Below, one piece after another: positions 11,526 to 23,395 of a stretch of 64,000 nucleotides of DNA (position 1 is the first letter of the stretch; each line of letters starts with the position of its first letter). The position numbers were made by a program, and so were the translations under genes. Source of the stretch: Paraspadella gotoi (lineage: Eukaryota; Chaetognatha); contig CM119270.1 of the NCBI GenBank assembly GCA_051294375.1, positions 12,399,676-12,463,675 of the forward strand. The letters are read 5' to 3'. A model generated the notes under the pieces. It searched no databases, was not told the DNA's origin, and saw only the letters and a program-made list of their open reading frames with translations.

Positions 11526-12311
11526 ACGTGAAGAAGCACGGCTACTGCAAGAGTCCGTTGAGGGGGAACTTCAAAAACGCCATGGCCTGTTGCAGCAACG
11601 GCAAAGCCCACGGATACGCAGCCAATTTGGTAAGGGCCGTTGAATAGTCAAAAGTTTTGAGACGTCTAGTGGCTAACATTATTACTTATTGTTTATTTTA
11701 TATTGTTTGCAATTCCCAATTGACATACGATACATAGTTACATACTTGATTCTTTTCAGGAGCCTGTACCGACAAAGAAGAAAGGAAACAATAAGGGTTA
11801 CCTCTGTTTCCCGTGCTCGGACATTAAAAAAGAGCTCAAAGGTTGGTTCAATGAAGTCGAGTCAACTGCTCCAAGGTGCGACCAATAAAGTTACGTAATA
11901 CTCAATGGCAAAAAAACAAAACACAGACCCTACTCGGTCCCTAGGCGTATATGAACCGCGGCAAAGGTTATGACCCCTCCATCGATTAGTACCGAATACT
12001 ACGCTACTAATATTTTCGATCCGTGGACATTTTTTGCAGGCACAATCGTGATGGTTATCGTGGGTCGTTTTTGATCCTTTTATCTCTTCGATTAGCGGGA
12101 TCGCTTAACTCATCCTGACAGCAAAACTCATTGCATAAAGACCCATCAATCAGGAAATGACCCTAACAGTCGACGAGTATTCTAGGGGGGGGGTCGAGGA
12201 GGGGAAGGGTAAAGGGGGAGGGGAAGAGGAAAGGGACCGAAATGGGGATTAATAGGCGAGAGAGAAGAAAAGAGAGAGAAAACGAGCGAAGAAGGAGGGG
12301 AAAAGATTGGG

Positions 12312-12391
<80 letters not shown>

Positions 12392-15300
12392 CAAGGGTGG
12401 TGGGGGAGAAAGAATGAGAAAGGAATGAAGAAAGCCCAGAAAAATTGACTCAGGAGAAAGAAAGTTTCAAAAAAACTGGAGAGAGGAAAAAAAAAGTGGG
12501 CCGATGAAAAACAGCGCCCCCTGCGGAGCAAATAGAGAGAACCACCCGACCCTCCGCTATGTTTGCAACAAAATCGATGTAAACAACAACAAAGTCGACA
12601 CACAACAAATTTCAAGGGAGAAAATTAATAACAACAAAACGACGAAAAGTACAACAACGACATCGCGAAGAACAACAACAATGCAAAGGCCTTAAAAATG
12701 GGCAGGCCGAGTTCTTTGCATTTTAGTGCTCACAAAATTTTGTTAAGCTGGAGAGGCCTCGGCTTGCAAAAAGTCAAAAACAACATTTCTTGATTCTTTA
12801 ATCTATTTAGGGTCGCGTAATCTAACGACTTTAATTGAAAAAATCAACCGATCTTTTCGTCTTTCAGCTGGTTGGGCGTCCTGGGCGGCTTGGGGATCTT
12901 GCAGCGCTTCGTGCGGTCAGGGTTATCAAGAGAGGTCGCGCGAGTGTCGAGGCGACGCCAGGAAGTGCGTCCCCGACGGCTCCAGCTATCAAGTCCGCCC
13001 TTGCGTCATCACGCACTCCTGCTCCAGTAAGTATTGATGGCTCAGGTCGATATATAAAGAAATAATTATATAATTATGTAGACGAGATATCTGACAACTG
13101 CAAATTTCAAATAATCTTTATTCATATAAAAAATTATCATATTAAAAGTGAAGCTATTGATTCCTATCTCATTCGGTTCACTCCTTTCCATTTCCGCTCT
13201 AGTGGACGGCAAGTGGGGCGCGTGGGAGCCGTGGCAGCCTTGCTCCACCACCTGCGGTCAGGGCAGACGAGTACGGATGCGATATTGCGACAATCCCGCT
13301 CCACAAAACGGGGGTAAACCCTGTAGAGGAGACGGGAGCGAAGTGGGGACCTGTCGACAAAGACCATGCCAAGGTAAGTTCGTCGCGTTATTGAAAATAG
13401 GTAAGTCGTTTGCGCGTTTGATTCCGTTTCCGCGAAAGGGAAAAATGAATATTCGATTCGACGAGGGCAATGACTCACCTCTTTTAACTCACCTTCTCTT
13501 CGAAACTTGAAAGGAATTTGCCCAAAGAGCCTTGGAAACATTTAGACTCTCGAAAATCCACTTTTCAATTTGGGGGAGGAGAGAGGAACGAGTCCCCGGC
13601 TTCGGACCTGTTTTTCAAAAGAAACGCGAAACAGTTTTTGTTTTGGTACAAAACATTGGCTGAGTAATGACCTCCCGTTCCTTCATGCTCTCTCCCCCCG
13701 TCTCTTCTGGCCCCGCCCTTTACTCTTTATCTTTTCCCTTCTTCTAACTTCGCATATTTTTCTTCCCTTTTGCCGAAGGTAAGGTAAGAAGCAAGAGCGT
13801 CTGCGTCTTACCTTACCAAGTTTTTTCCGTATCCTTATTCTTTTTCTTTATACTACTTCAATTCTTCAAGCATTATACGAGTTTGTAATATACTATTAAA
13901 TACATTCCTTCATTTCTTCCCTCTTTCTTCATTCCTTCGATTGTCAGTTAATTAATCAATTCATTTTCTTCTTCATTAATTTCTTTTTAAACAACTCATT
14001 CATTCAACCAACCTGTTAACTTACCATCCCCCCCCTTGCACCCCCCCAACACCCTCCAGTGGACGGTCAATGGTCTACTTGGTCCGAATTCTCCACCTGT
14101 AACGCCACCTGCGGTCGCGCCGTCCGCCTCCGCACGCGCCGCTGCGATTCTCCGCCGCCGTCGCCGCGTGGATCGCCCTGCCGCGGTCCGTCGCAGCAGC
14201 TTTTCGCCTGTCAACTTCCTCCCTGCCCGGTCGACGGTGGCTGGACTGCATGGGGACCCTGGAGCGCCTGTCCGGCGACCTGCGGCGACGGCGAGATCGA
14301 GCGGCGGCGCGCCTGCGTTAATCCGCCGCCGAAACACGGCGGACGAGCGTGTCCAGGGGCGGATAGGCAGATGAACGTGTGCAACTCGCGACCCTGTCCG
14401 GGTGAGAGTCCCGGGGGGGGGGAGGAGAAGGCAGGAATGGATTTTCAAGGTTTGGCGCGGGAAAAATGCTGGATATTCACCTTAGTCACTCAGTTTTATT
14501 ATCCGATGTTATCATTATCATCACTGATACAAAGAAACTTCGACTATAATTAAAATAGATTAATTTTTAAACTACCTGCCATTCATGTGACAGTTGTGAC
14601 ACTCATCAGCGATTTCCCTCGTTAGCACGGGATCCTCAAGTCCCGCAGTTTTAGGGTTATAGGAGACTCACAAGAAAGGACGAGCCAACTTAACCCGCGA
14701 ATATTCGCAAGGTATTTGCAGTATTTTGAAGAATGCCAAGGATTCAGTATTTGCAGTATTTATAAGGATCCAACGTTTTGTATCTTGCGTATATATCAAC
14801 TATTGACGTTGTCTTCCACTCGCTTGCCATTCAGACAGACTTACCAAGTCATACGCAGCTGCTTTCCCTCTCCAACCCCGCCCCCCTGTCCCCACGCCTG
14901 CCCCCAGGATCCTTGGGACTGAAAACAAAAAGAAAAATCCCGTTTTATATTCGTTTTGTATTTCGGTTGTACTCGAATCTGAATTTTAATTTCCACCCGA
15001 TTTGCATTTTTTTATTTTTTCGAGGGGAAGGAAAGAAGGAAATAGGCTTTTCAACTTTTTTTTTTTTTTTCAAACGATCTCTCGACATTGAGAAAGTCGA
15101 CAGTCGGCAGGAAAAGTTTTTTTTTTTTCTCTTTATTTTTCAAAAATATAGTGAAAAAAGATTTTGAAGAAAAAAAAAAAAAGAGAAAAGTTTCCACGCC
15201 ATTGAGGTTTTTTTTCTGGCGGCCTTGGAATGGAAAGAAAATTTATAAAAATAATAATAATAATAAACTTGGGACAAAAATATTTGTGTGCCAAAAATTG

Positions 15301-16312
15301 TGCGCGACGGCAATTCCTAAATCCTGAATGACCGATAAAATTAAATCAATTTTGCTTTAAGATTACTTTATACATATTACGTTGGCCGATCGGTCGGTCG
15401 GTCGGTCGGTCGATTGGTTGGTTGGTTTTAAAAGTCATTTTTATCAGGAAATGTTCGTACTTGTCCGGCAATTCTAAATTATCAAATTAATTGGCTAATA
15501 GGCAGTATTCCACGTGTGATTCTGCTTTCGTTCCGTAATTTGGTTTCGATGAGGGATAATGACTCGAAATTTTTTTTCAGTGAACGGCGCCTGGACCCAC
15601 TGGTCCGAATGGAGCGAATGTGAAGCCAAATGTCGGGAAAAAGGATTTCAGCTACGAAGCCGACACTGCGCCGACCCAAAGCCACAGTTCGGGGGACATT
15701 ACTGTTCGGGTGAGTCAGAGTTAATAGAATAGGAGTGAAATTTGACGAGCTCAATTGAAAACCTAAATACAAATTCACCAGCAAAATTACCGAATAATCC
15801 CCGGTTCTCCTTTCCTTTCCCAGGCGCTTTTCTCGACAAGCGTCCCTGCATCGGGGACACGGAATGCCCCGTCGACGGAGGGTGGACCCATTGGGGACAC
15901 TGGACCCAATGCCCCGTTACATGCGGCAGAGGAGAGCAGAGAAGGAGCAGAAACTGCTCCAATCCCGAACCGCAAAACGGAGGGAGATACTGTCACGGTA
16001 AATCGGGGTATTATTTTATTCTTGGTCGGTGACCCTCAGTATCTCACGACGGACTTTTAATATTTTTTTAAGCAACCACGATCGACCACAATCGTTTTAA
16101 ATCCGAGGGAATATACATGCCATAGCGTTACGCAATAAAGAGTAAAGTTTTGGCCAAAAAGTACAGAGGTTGGCAACTTGGCATATTTTTCATTTCACTC
16201 TATCTTCCCCTCCTTCAGCACCGAAAAAAAAATTCGAAGAGAACCTCGGAAAGAGCCAAGTCAGCTTTTATTTTTCGAATTTCAAGACGAGCAAAAGGAG
16301 AGAGAAAAGAGA

Positions 16313-16394
<82 letters not shown>

Positions 16395-19195
16395 AGAGTC
16401 TTCATTGTTTAGTCCAAAAAAGAGATCGTGTCGCTCGGGAGAAAGAGAGAGAGATAGAGAGTTTCTCCTGAGACTGGGTCGCGAGGAAAGTTCACAAAAG
16501 TAGATCGGGTCACATGAATCACACGTCGTTTCGCCTCGAATTCACGGAATCGAATCGAAGTCACGTTTTCGTTTCTTTTCCGCCGGAAATAAAAAGAAGA
16601 AATTCTCTACATCTTTTTTCCCCTTAAGTTTTCTCCTTTATTCTCCTTCTGTACTTTATCCTTTCCAACCCCTTAATTCTTTTTTTTCTTTCTCCCTTTT
16701 TTTCCTTAAATATATCGCGGACGTTATTTTTTATGCTTTTCTCATTCTTCAGAATTTTAATCTTTTCTTCCATTTTATTTCAAACTTTTTTTTCTACTTT
16801 TAAATTTTCATCTCTATTCTATTTCAAGAAAATAGAATCCTTTGAATTCAATTACACCCCCACAGCTTCTGCATGACTTTTCCATCTCATCCATTTGCCC
16901 TCTCTTTCATTTTCCGCTTCCACTTCCCTCTGGCACAGGACTCCCATTCCCCCCCGCTCACCCTTCCCTGCCTAATCCCCAAATTTTTCCCATCCTCCCC
17001 CCCAAAAAAAAGGTCCCACCATCACGACTCGTCGTTGTCCCCATCTGCCACCCTGTTTTCCGATGGCGCAACAAAACCTCGTCGATCCTTACCAATTCGA
17101 ATACGACGATGACGACGACGACGAAGACGGCGACGAAGGCGCTTCCGGCGATTGGCCGATTCTCGGCGAGAAAGACTTTGCTCGCCGGTAATTTATCTTG
17201 ACAATAAATTTAATCACAATTAGTGAACCTTTTGTCTTTTCTGTCAGTTTTAATGGTATCTGACTGTCAAGTTTATTTGATTTATTCGAGAGAGACGGGG
17301 AAAAAAAATAATCGAGGAAATAACCGTTGTCGTTTTGTTTCTTTTTCACTTCCCTCCTCAGATCTAAAATTTTGATGCGTCAAAAAGACCATAGAGGGAC
17401 AACTTTGAGGGAAGACAGTCGAAAGAAACAAAAGCACAGTCGTTGCCAAGATGGAATCTGCGACTCGGATAAGGGAACAAGTGAGATTTTATTATAGATA
17501 GCATTCACAAATTGTTGAACTTACTATAGATTATGAAACAAAAATCTAATGTAGTAATAAAAAAAATCAGGATATCAAGCCGATATATTTAGTTATATAT
17601 ACAAAGTTACCAAATTCTTTAATATTCAAGGAAAAACATCAAAAAATCTCTCAACCAACGACGTCATTCACGTTGACGACGACAACGACGACAACAACAA
17701 CATCAACTACGACGTCAGCGACGACAACAACAACATCAAATACGACGTCAGCGACGACGACGATTTGTCCGGCGACGACGACTTCGACGACGACGAATCC
17801 TCGTCGGGCGTCTTCGTCTACTACGACGACGTCGTCATCCCGACCATCGCCGAATCGCATCCGGAGACGTTGTCCTTCCCCAAGCCGGATGCCGGCGTCG
17901 TTCCGGACGAGGCGTTTCCGGGCGTCGTCCTCGACGCGGCTCCGACGCAGCAGACGGCGCCTCCGCCTCAGCCGCCGCAGAGAAAGGACGAAGAGGCGGC
18001 TCGAGTCTTCGACGAGGAATTCGAAGATTTCGGCGGCGGAAGAATCGAGGACGACGAGTTGGTGCAGGAATATTTTGACGAAAAAGACGATGACGACGAC
18101 GACGACGATAGCGACGACGAATACCTGAACGAAATTAAGAGTATTTCTTCAGCCGCCGTCGGTAAATTGGCCGACAGAGATAGAGTTGAGGCTGAAGAAT
18201 TAGGCGACAAAGACGACGTCAAAAGGATGGAACGCAACGGAGACGACGACGACGACAACGACAACGACGACGAAGATAACGACGCGATCCAACATCAACA
18301 TCACAAGAAAAAACAAACAAAGTCGACTTCAACAAAAGACTTTGAAGGCGAAAAAGACGAAGCCTCCGCCAACCAAGTGGCCGACTTAATCGCCGCAACC
18401 GTCGCCGCCGCCGCCGACGTCGACGCCGCCACGCGATCTTCGACTACGGAAGCTCCCGCCGCCGATGACGACGCCGCTGTCGTCACCGCCGACAACGCCG
18501 CCGATACAGCCGACAACGCCGCCGATACAGCCGACAACGCCGCCGATACCGCCACATCTTCGCCGTCCACAGCCGACGATCGTCGGCCATCTCATCATCA
18601 GCATCATCCTCATTCTCCTAATCTTAATAATCCCCATCATCATTCTCATATTCCTCATTCTCCTAATCTTAATAATCCTCATCATCATTCTCCTATTCCT
18701 CATTCTCCTCATCCTCATGATCCGAAGAATAAAAAGTTGGAAAATGAAGAAAAAAGAAATAAATCGCAAACGGAGGACGAAAGGCGACAACAACAACAAC
18801 AACGACGTCATCCACGACTGCAAGAAATACAGCGAGAAGAACCGCATCATCAACAACATCAACCACTACATCATAGACCGCATCAACGCGACGAAAAACG
18901 GCTCGAGCGTCAACAGCGGAACGGATTGCGACGTCGCACGCCGTCGTCGTCGTCGTCGCCGTTCCGTCGCGAGCGTCTTTCGGCGTCAGAGTTGACGGTT
19001 TGGGAACAGAACGAATCGCGGGAGATGCAGTCGGAGTACAACAAAGACGAAGGCGTTCGGAGGGGGAGGGATAACAACAACAACAACAACTACGACGACG
19101 AGAACAAATACGGCGACGATCGATCGACTCACAGAAAATTCGGATTCGACGATCGACGCGTTTTGCACAAAAACGCGCCCGATCCGCCGAGATGA
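11502..19195 (+). CDS. Secreted protein with six TSP1 repeats and acidic tail
   Basis: Exons: 11502-11629, 11760-11841, 12868-13026, 13203-13373, 14060-14401, 15581-15709, 15824-15997, 17013-17187, 17362-17480, 17631-19195 (TGA). Every phase agrees, and the TSP1 exons are phase 1-1, as usual for this domain. A Cys-rich N-terminal part (six Cys) precedes six thrombospondin type-1 repeats. WxxW motifs (for example WGAWEPWQPC) suit C-mannosylation, and CSTTCG, CPATCG and CPVTCG suit O-fucosylation. Repeats 5 and 6 are each split by an intron. The tail (about 520 residues) is Asp/Asn-rich, then has ADNAADT repeats and His-rich HSPNLNNPHHH repeats. Gene total is near 1,040 residues with the doubtful first exon. 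The family suggests an extracellular matrix or adhesion role, but I cannot name an orthologue. The acceptor at 17011-17012 is weak (A-run before AG), and the frame is in doubt at about 18770-18960. Confidence 0.85.
12314..12389. repeat. (GA)n microsatellite in gene 1 intron
   Basis: A 76-bp pure GA run in the intron between 11841 and 12868. Confidence 0.97.
15390..15412. repeat. (CGGT)n short tandem repeat
   Basis: Five to six CGGT units followed by three TTGG units, in the intron before the exon at 15581. Confidence 0.85.
16315..16399. repeat. (GA)n microsatellite in gene 1 intron
   Basis: A GA run with a few single-base interruptions, in the intron between 15997 and 17013. Confidence 0.95.
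17631..19195 (+). CDS. Terminal exon of the TSP1 gene: acidic, repeat-rich tail
   Basis: The acceptor is AG at 17629-17630. The exon enters in phase 1 from the donor at 17481 and runs open to TGA at 19193-19195. In order it encodes a basic/Asn piece, a DDND-rich block (about 17670-17800), a mixed acidic region (17800-18300), an Ala-rich repeat of DNAADTA (18489-18556), His/Pro/Asn repeats (18600-18720), a Gln/Arg/His stretch (18780-18960) and an acidic/Asn C-terminus. Such composition suggests an extended, highly charged, disordered tail that may bind divalent cations or basic matrix; this is inference from composition. The Gln/Arg/His stretch has poor codon usage in this frame. Confidence 0.75.
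18489..18556 (+). repeat. 21-bp coding tandem repeat (ADNAADT)
   Basis: Three units of a 21-bp sequence that encode DNAADTA in the main frame; the unit length keeps the frame. The copies are nearly identical, so the expansion is recent. Confidence 0.9.
18601..18720 (+). repeat. ~45-bp coding repeat, His/Pro/Asn-rich
   Basis: Two and a half units that encode PHSPNLNNPHHHSPI-like peptides in the main frame. The same DNA reads as a long Ile/Leu run one frame over. T-ending codons dominate here, unlike the rest of the gene. Confidence 0.85.
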
Positions 19196-19700
19196 GATGG
19201 GAAAAGATTGGGATGAGATGGGAAGAGATTGGGGTGAGAAGGGAAGAGATTTGGATGAGATGGGAAGAGATTTGGATGAGATGGGAAGAGATAGGGGTTA
19301 GAAGGGAAGAGATTTGGATGAGATGGGAAGAGATAGGGGTGAGAAGGGAAGAGATTTGGATGGGATGGGAAGAGATTGGGATGAGAAGGGAAAAGATTTG
19401 AATGAGATGGGAAGAGATTGGGATGAGATGGGAAAAGAATTGGATGAGATGGGAAGACATTTTGATGCTGTAGGAAGAGATGGGAATAGATTTGGATGAG
19501 GTGAGAAAAGATTGGGATGAGATGGGAAGAGATTGGTACGAGATGGGAAAAGATTGGGGTGAGATGGGAAGAGATTTGGATGAGATAGGAAGAGATTGGG
19601 ATGAGATGGAAGAGATTTGGGTGAGATGGAAAAGGTTAGGGGGAAGTGGGAACTGGGGTATTTTTATTAGATGGAAATTGGGTTATTTTGATGAGATGGG
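19192..19700 (+). repeat. ~21-bp minisatellite in the 3' UTR of gene 1
   Basis: More than twenty imperfect units of GATGAGATGGGAAGAGATTT with G/T and AGAAG variants. The array begins inside the last codons (the TGA lies in the first GATGAGATGG-like unit), so the stop codon of gene 1 is built into the repeat. Trp-Glu-Glu-Ile open frames through it are repeat products. Confidence 0.9.
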
Positions 19701-19843
19701 AATGAGATGATGGGAAAAGTGGGAAAATAAAAGAAATTTGAAGATAGGGGATTGGATGAAATGGGAACGAGACCCATAATGGAGTGTGTGAAGTAACAGA
19801 CTGAGGTGGAAATGGAAATTAAGAATCAAAATCCATTTGATTG

Positions 19844-19849
19844 AATAAA
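19844..19849 (+). terminator. Candidate polyadenylation signal of gene 1
   Basis: AATAAA follows the stop codon of gene 1 by about 650 nt, just beyond the minisatellite, with an A-run soon after. It is the first good hexamer downstream. Confidence 0.5.
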
Positions 19850-21348
19850 ACCCAAAAAAATTTGTTTGCGTCATCAAATTTGCAAGATGACTAAAAGACT
19901 ATGTTGCTACTGGAGAATGTTTGGTAGCAATATAAAGTTAAGACAAACAAATTGTTTATTAAACTGACTTATTTTTCTTTGAAATAATAATAACTGACTT
20001 CCCGTTGACGACCAAGAAAATAAACAAACCAATAAACTGTCATTTTTTCCGAAAAGCGATGTTTATTATTCGACAGTTAATCGATACAAAAATCGAACTT
20101 AGTACGATAAAAAAAAATATTTGACAAATTATTTTCACGTTGAAAAATTATTTTATCTGCGCTCTCCACAAAAATGAGTATAACCGATAACAAATGACAC
20201 TTTATGTACAGTGATTTTGTATGAAATTAAACGAGAAAAGCCTTAACAATTCCCCGAAAGAATTAATCGTTCGGTTATATTGTTCACTTTTTTTCTTTCT
20301 TTTTTTTTTTACGGTTTACCTCATATTTTTTTTTCGACCATCTTTTTTCGTTGCTTTGTTGTTCATGAAAATGAAATTATTTTTGTTTACAGTTGCATCA
20401 AATGAACTAAGCTGTTTAGAATGTGGTGTACTCTAGAAAATTGTTATATCACAAACAAAATTCGTGAAAACTGTTCATCATTTGCTTAAATTAAATTTTT
20501 TTTCACTCTCTCACCTCTATCACTTTCACATGTTTAACTCGTTAAAGAAATTTGTTAGTTTGCAAAAAAAAAATCATATACACCGAAAATCATTTATATC
20601 GCATCGCATCGCCATATTTTAATTTTACCTTCATACAAACAAATTCATACAAACAAATTGGTTTCACTGTGAATTAGTGTCTTGAACTTTTTCCCAACGA
20701 TGCTGCTTAACGTGTGTTTCGCTTTGCAATTGTGTCTTTTTAGATTTTGTACTGATTCTTTTAAAGTATGTGAAAAAATATATAAAAAAGATATTGCGCC
20801 CGTACGCCAATAGCAAACGTCTTTTTATTTATTTTTTTGGGGTGGCGCGGGATTACCTCGTCAGTTAGTTTTTAATGATAGCTAATTACATACAATAATT
20901 AAATTATTAGGTGACAATATGGATATGGATATGAACCGAAATTAAATTTAAAAAAAAACGTTGTTTAAATGACATAATAAAATCTAACCTAAATATCATA
21001 CTAGTTGTGATTAATTCCTCAAAAATCGTGATTGCGTTTCCCCTTTTTTTTTGGTTTTTCCTACCCCAAAAAAAAATCAAGTTCACGCCCCCCCCCTTCT
21101 CAAAAAACAAAAGCCTGGAAGCGAATTACGCGGTCATTACGCAAAAATGCAAATGAGAATGTTCGATCTTCTTTCGTAATGGCTTCGCTTCTTTTTCTTT
21201 CAATTAATCAGTTATTAAGTGACTCGGACTCAGACTCTCGGCAAAAAAACAATCCGCTCCCTCCGAATTCCTCCGGCAGAGAAAGAGAGAGATAGAGAGA
21301 GAGAGATAGAGACAGAGAGATTCCCCTCCTTGAATTTTCGCGTCGACG
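19850..21348. other. Intergenic spacer between gene 1 and gene 2
   Basis: AT-rich, with homopolymer runs and no supported exon. The last 80 bp before the gene 2 ATG are GA-rich (21280-21320) and probably form its 5' UTR. I see no clear TATA box. Confidence 0.5.
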
Positions 21349-23296
21349 ATGACAACAACTACTATGACGTCGTTGACGCGCGCGATTTTAACGAAAACCT
21401 CCTGGGTTCATAACGTCTTTTATCTTCTCCTTTTAACCGCGTTAACGGTCAATTTTTCCGTCGCCTCGTTGATACAAAATCTCAAATGTCAGGTGAGAAA
21501 TAAGGAATTGCGAGGCAGCACATTCGCGCGCTCTCTCTTCGGGTATGAGCCACCGAACGACCTGGTGTTCGTGCCCCATTGCTGTCAAGATCTAAAACCG
21601 CCACACAGTAACGGACTAGTCAGTCTCGAGGTTCTGGACTATTCTGATATTTATACCCTGTACGGAATCAAATATTTTATTTTTGACTATTCTCGATTCC
21701 TCTTGACTTTGATAAAACTTTCATCTCGTAACTCTCTATTTAAACTACTACACTAAAAAACAGACGACGCTTATCCTGAATACCATTTGGCATTAAAGTG
21801 TGAAATATTCACAGGAGAATCACTTATCCGACTACATTTTCGAATCTGACGTTCGACTGTGGGAGGGAAACGCCACGCAACTCGTCAAAACCTCGGCGGA
21901 TTTTACGGTTTGTTTATATCAACGTTATCATCGCATTTGTCATTATCGCCAATATCTTCATCTACATAATTTTTTACCATCGTCACCATTATTAACGCAA
22001 TTGTTCACGTCGTCATCTTAATTATCATCATCATCATTATCATCCAGCATTGTCATCATCAATTTTATTTTCATCGTTATCAATGTCATCAATGTCATCA
22101 AGGACGCTAAAAAGCAGAAATGTTCTTTTATTTTTCATTTCAACGGGCCTGTCAAAACTCTCCTTCCGTCAGGTGGAGTGCCTGTCCGCCTGTCAATCCG
22201 CTCCTTGTTCTCCGGGCGAATCCTCTTCCTCCCCACTCCTCTTCCTCTTCCAAGTCCGCGTCGTCAAATCCTCCACGTGGATCGTCAACGCCACATCCGG
22301 TTCCACTTCCGGTTCCGAGGCGGAAACCGACGCCGACCAACTGCGCGCCGGCGACGCCGACAACGCCGCCATGCGTCTCCCCTTTCGTTTCTTGCAGCAT
22401 CGAAACGGTTCCGTCGTGAAGGTTTATTTCGTCGCTGAGGACGACGACGATCAGACGCTCAACTTCAAGAGAACCCTCGTCGGGGCATTTCAGGTCGGGC
22501 GGTTGGGCGGGAGGTGGGTTAAGGGGAGGTTGGAGGAGGCAGAGGCAGAAGCATAGGTTGTAATAGGAGGAAGGCTTTTTGCGCAGTCGGAAATAAAGGT
22601 AATACATATATAAAGATAATACGTAAATTCTTATTAGTTATATTGTAAAATGCTTTGTATAGTTTCTTTCGCTTCGTTGTGTTTGAATAAATAAATAAAT
22701 AATAATAATGTTTTATTTACTACAACGATAATAAATCATTATTTACTTTACTTCTCGTGTAAAATGCTTAAATTATTTTTTTTAACTAACTTTGTATTAT
22801 CAAATTGATAATATCCTATTCTTGATACGTCCATTTGTTTCGTAAAAGATTGCAAAATGACCTTTTCCCTGACTAAATTTATCTTGCTTTGTCATTTCGA
22901 CCTTTGTTAATATTCAACTGTTAGAACAAAAACATAAAAAGAATTAAAACCGGAAAAGGCGGCTCAACGTCTTTAATTCCTCGGCGTCGCGCGACTTCGG
23001 AAAAGAAGGATTAAAAACAGATTACAGAAAGATTAAATTCTACTCTTTTATTCTTCTTTTAGCTTTTCAACCGTTGAAAGAAAAAAACCGATTAAAACTT
23101 TTATTCGATCTCTTTTTGCTAAACTTCCGAAAGCATTTTCCAGTCACGGTTTTAAAAGTGGAGAAAAAAAAGTTAAAGAATGAACGAAATGACAAAAAGA
23201 TCAAAAGAAATGACAAAGGACGGAACAAAAGAGAAAAAGGGGAAAAAAAGAACAAAGGCTACGGAGAGACAAACGTCATTTCTAACGAGGAATGAT

Positions 23297-23395
<99 letters not shown>

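Larger units (their letters stand above)
18465..18995 (+). other. Overlapping ORF in the +1 frame of the terminal exon
   Basis: A 176-codon frame overlaps the main frame. Its first part is Pro/Thr repeats, then about 45 Ile/Leu residues arising from the CAT/ATC-rich repeat, then a basic linker. From about 18788 to 18960 it has almost exclusively C/G-ending codons: DNNNNNDVIHDC, an NATKNGS stretch with a possible N-glycosylation site, GTDCDV, and then an eight-Arg run. That last part looks more like real coding sequence than the main frame does. Two compensating indels, near 18720-18790 and near 18945 in CGT repeats, would explain it. Confidence 0.4.

Noticed and set aside
18301-19460. Minus-strand Ser/Val- and Ile-rich frames over the gene 1 tail
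   Set aside because: They arise from the GAC, CAT and GATGAGATGG repeats and have no splice or domain support.
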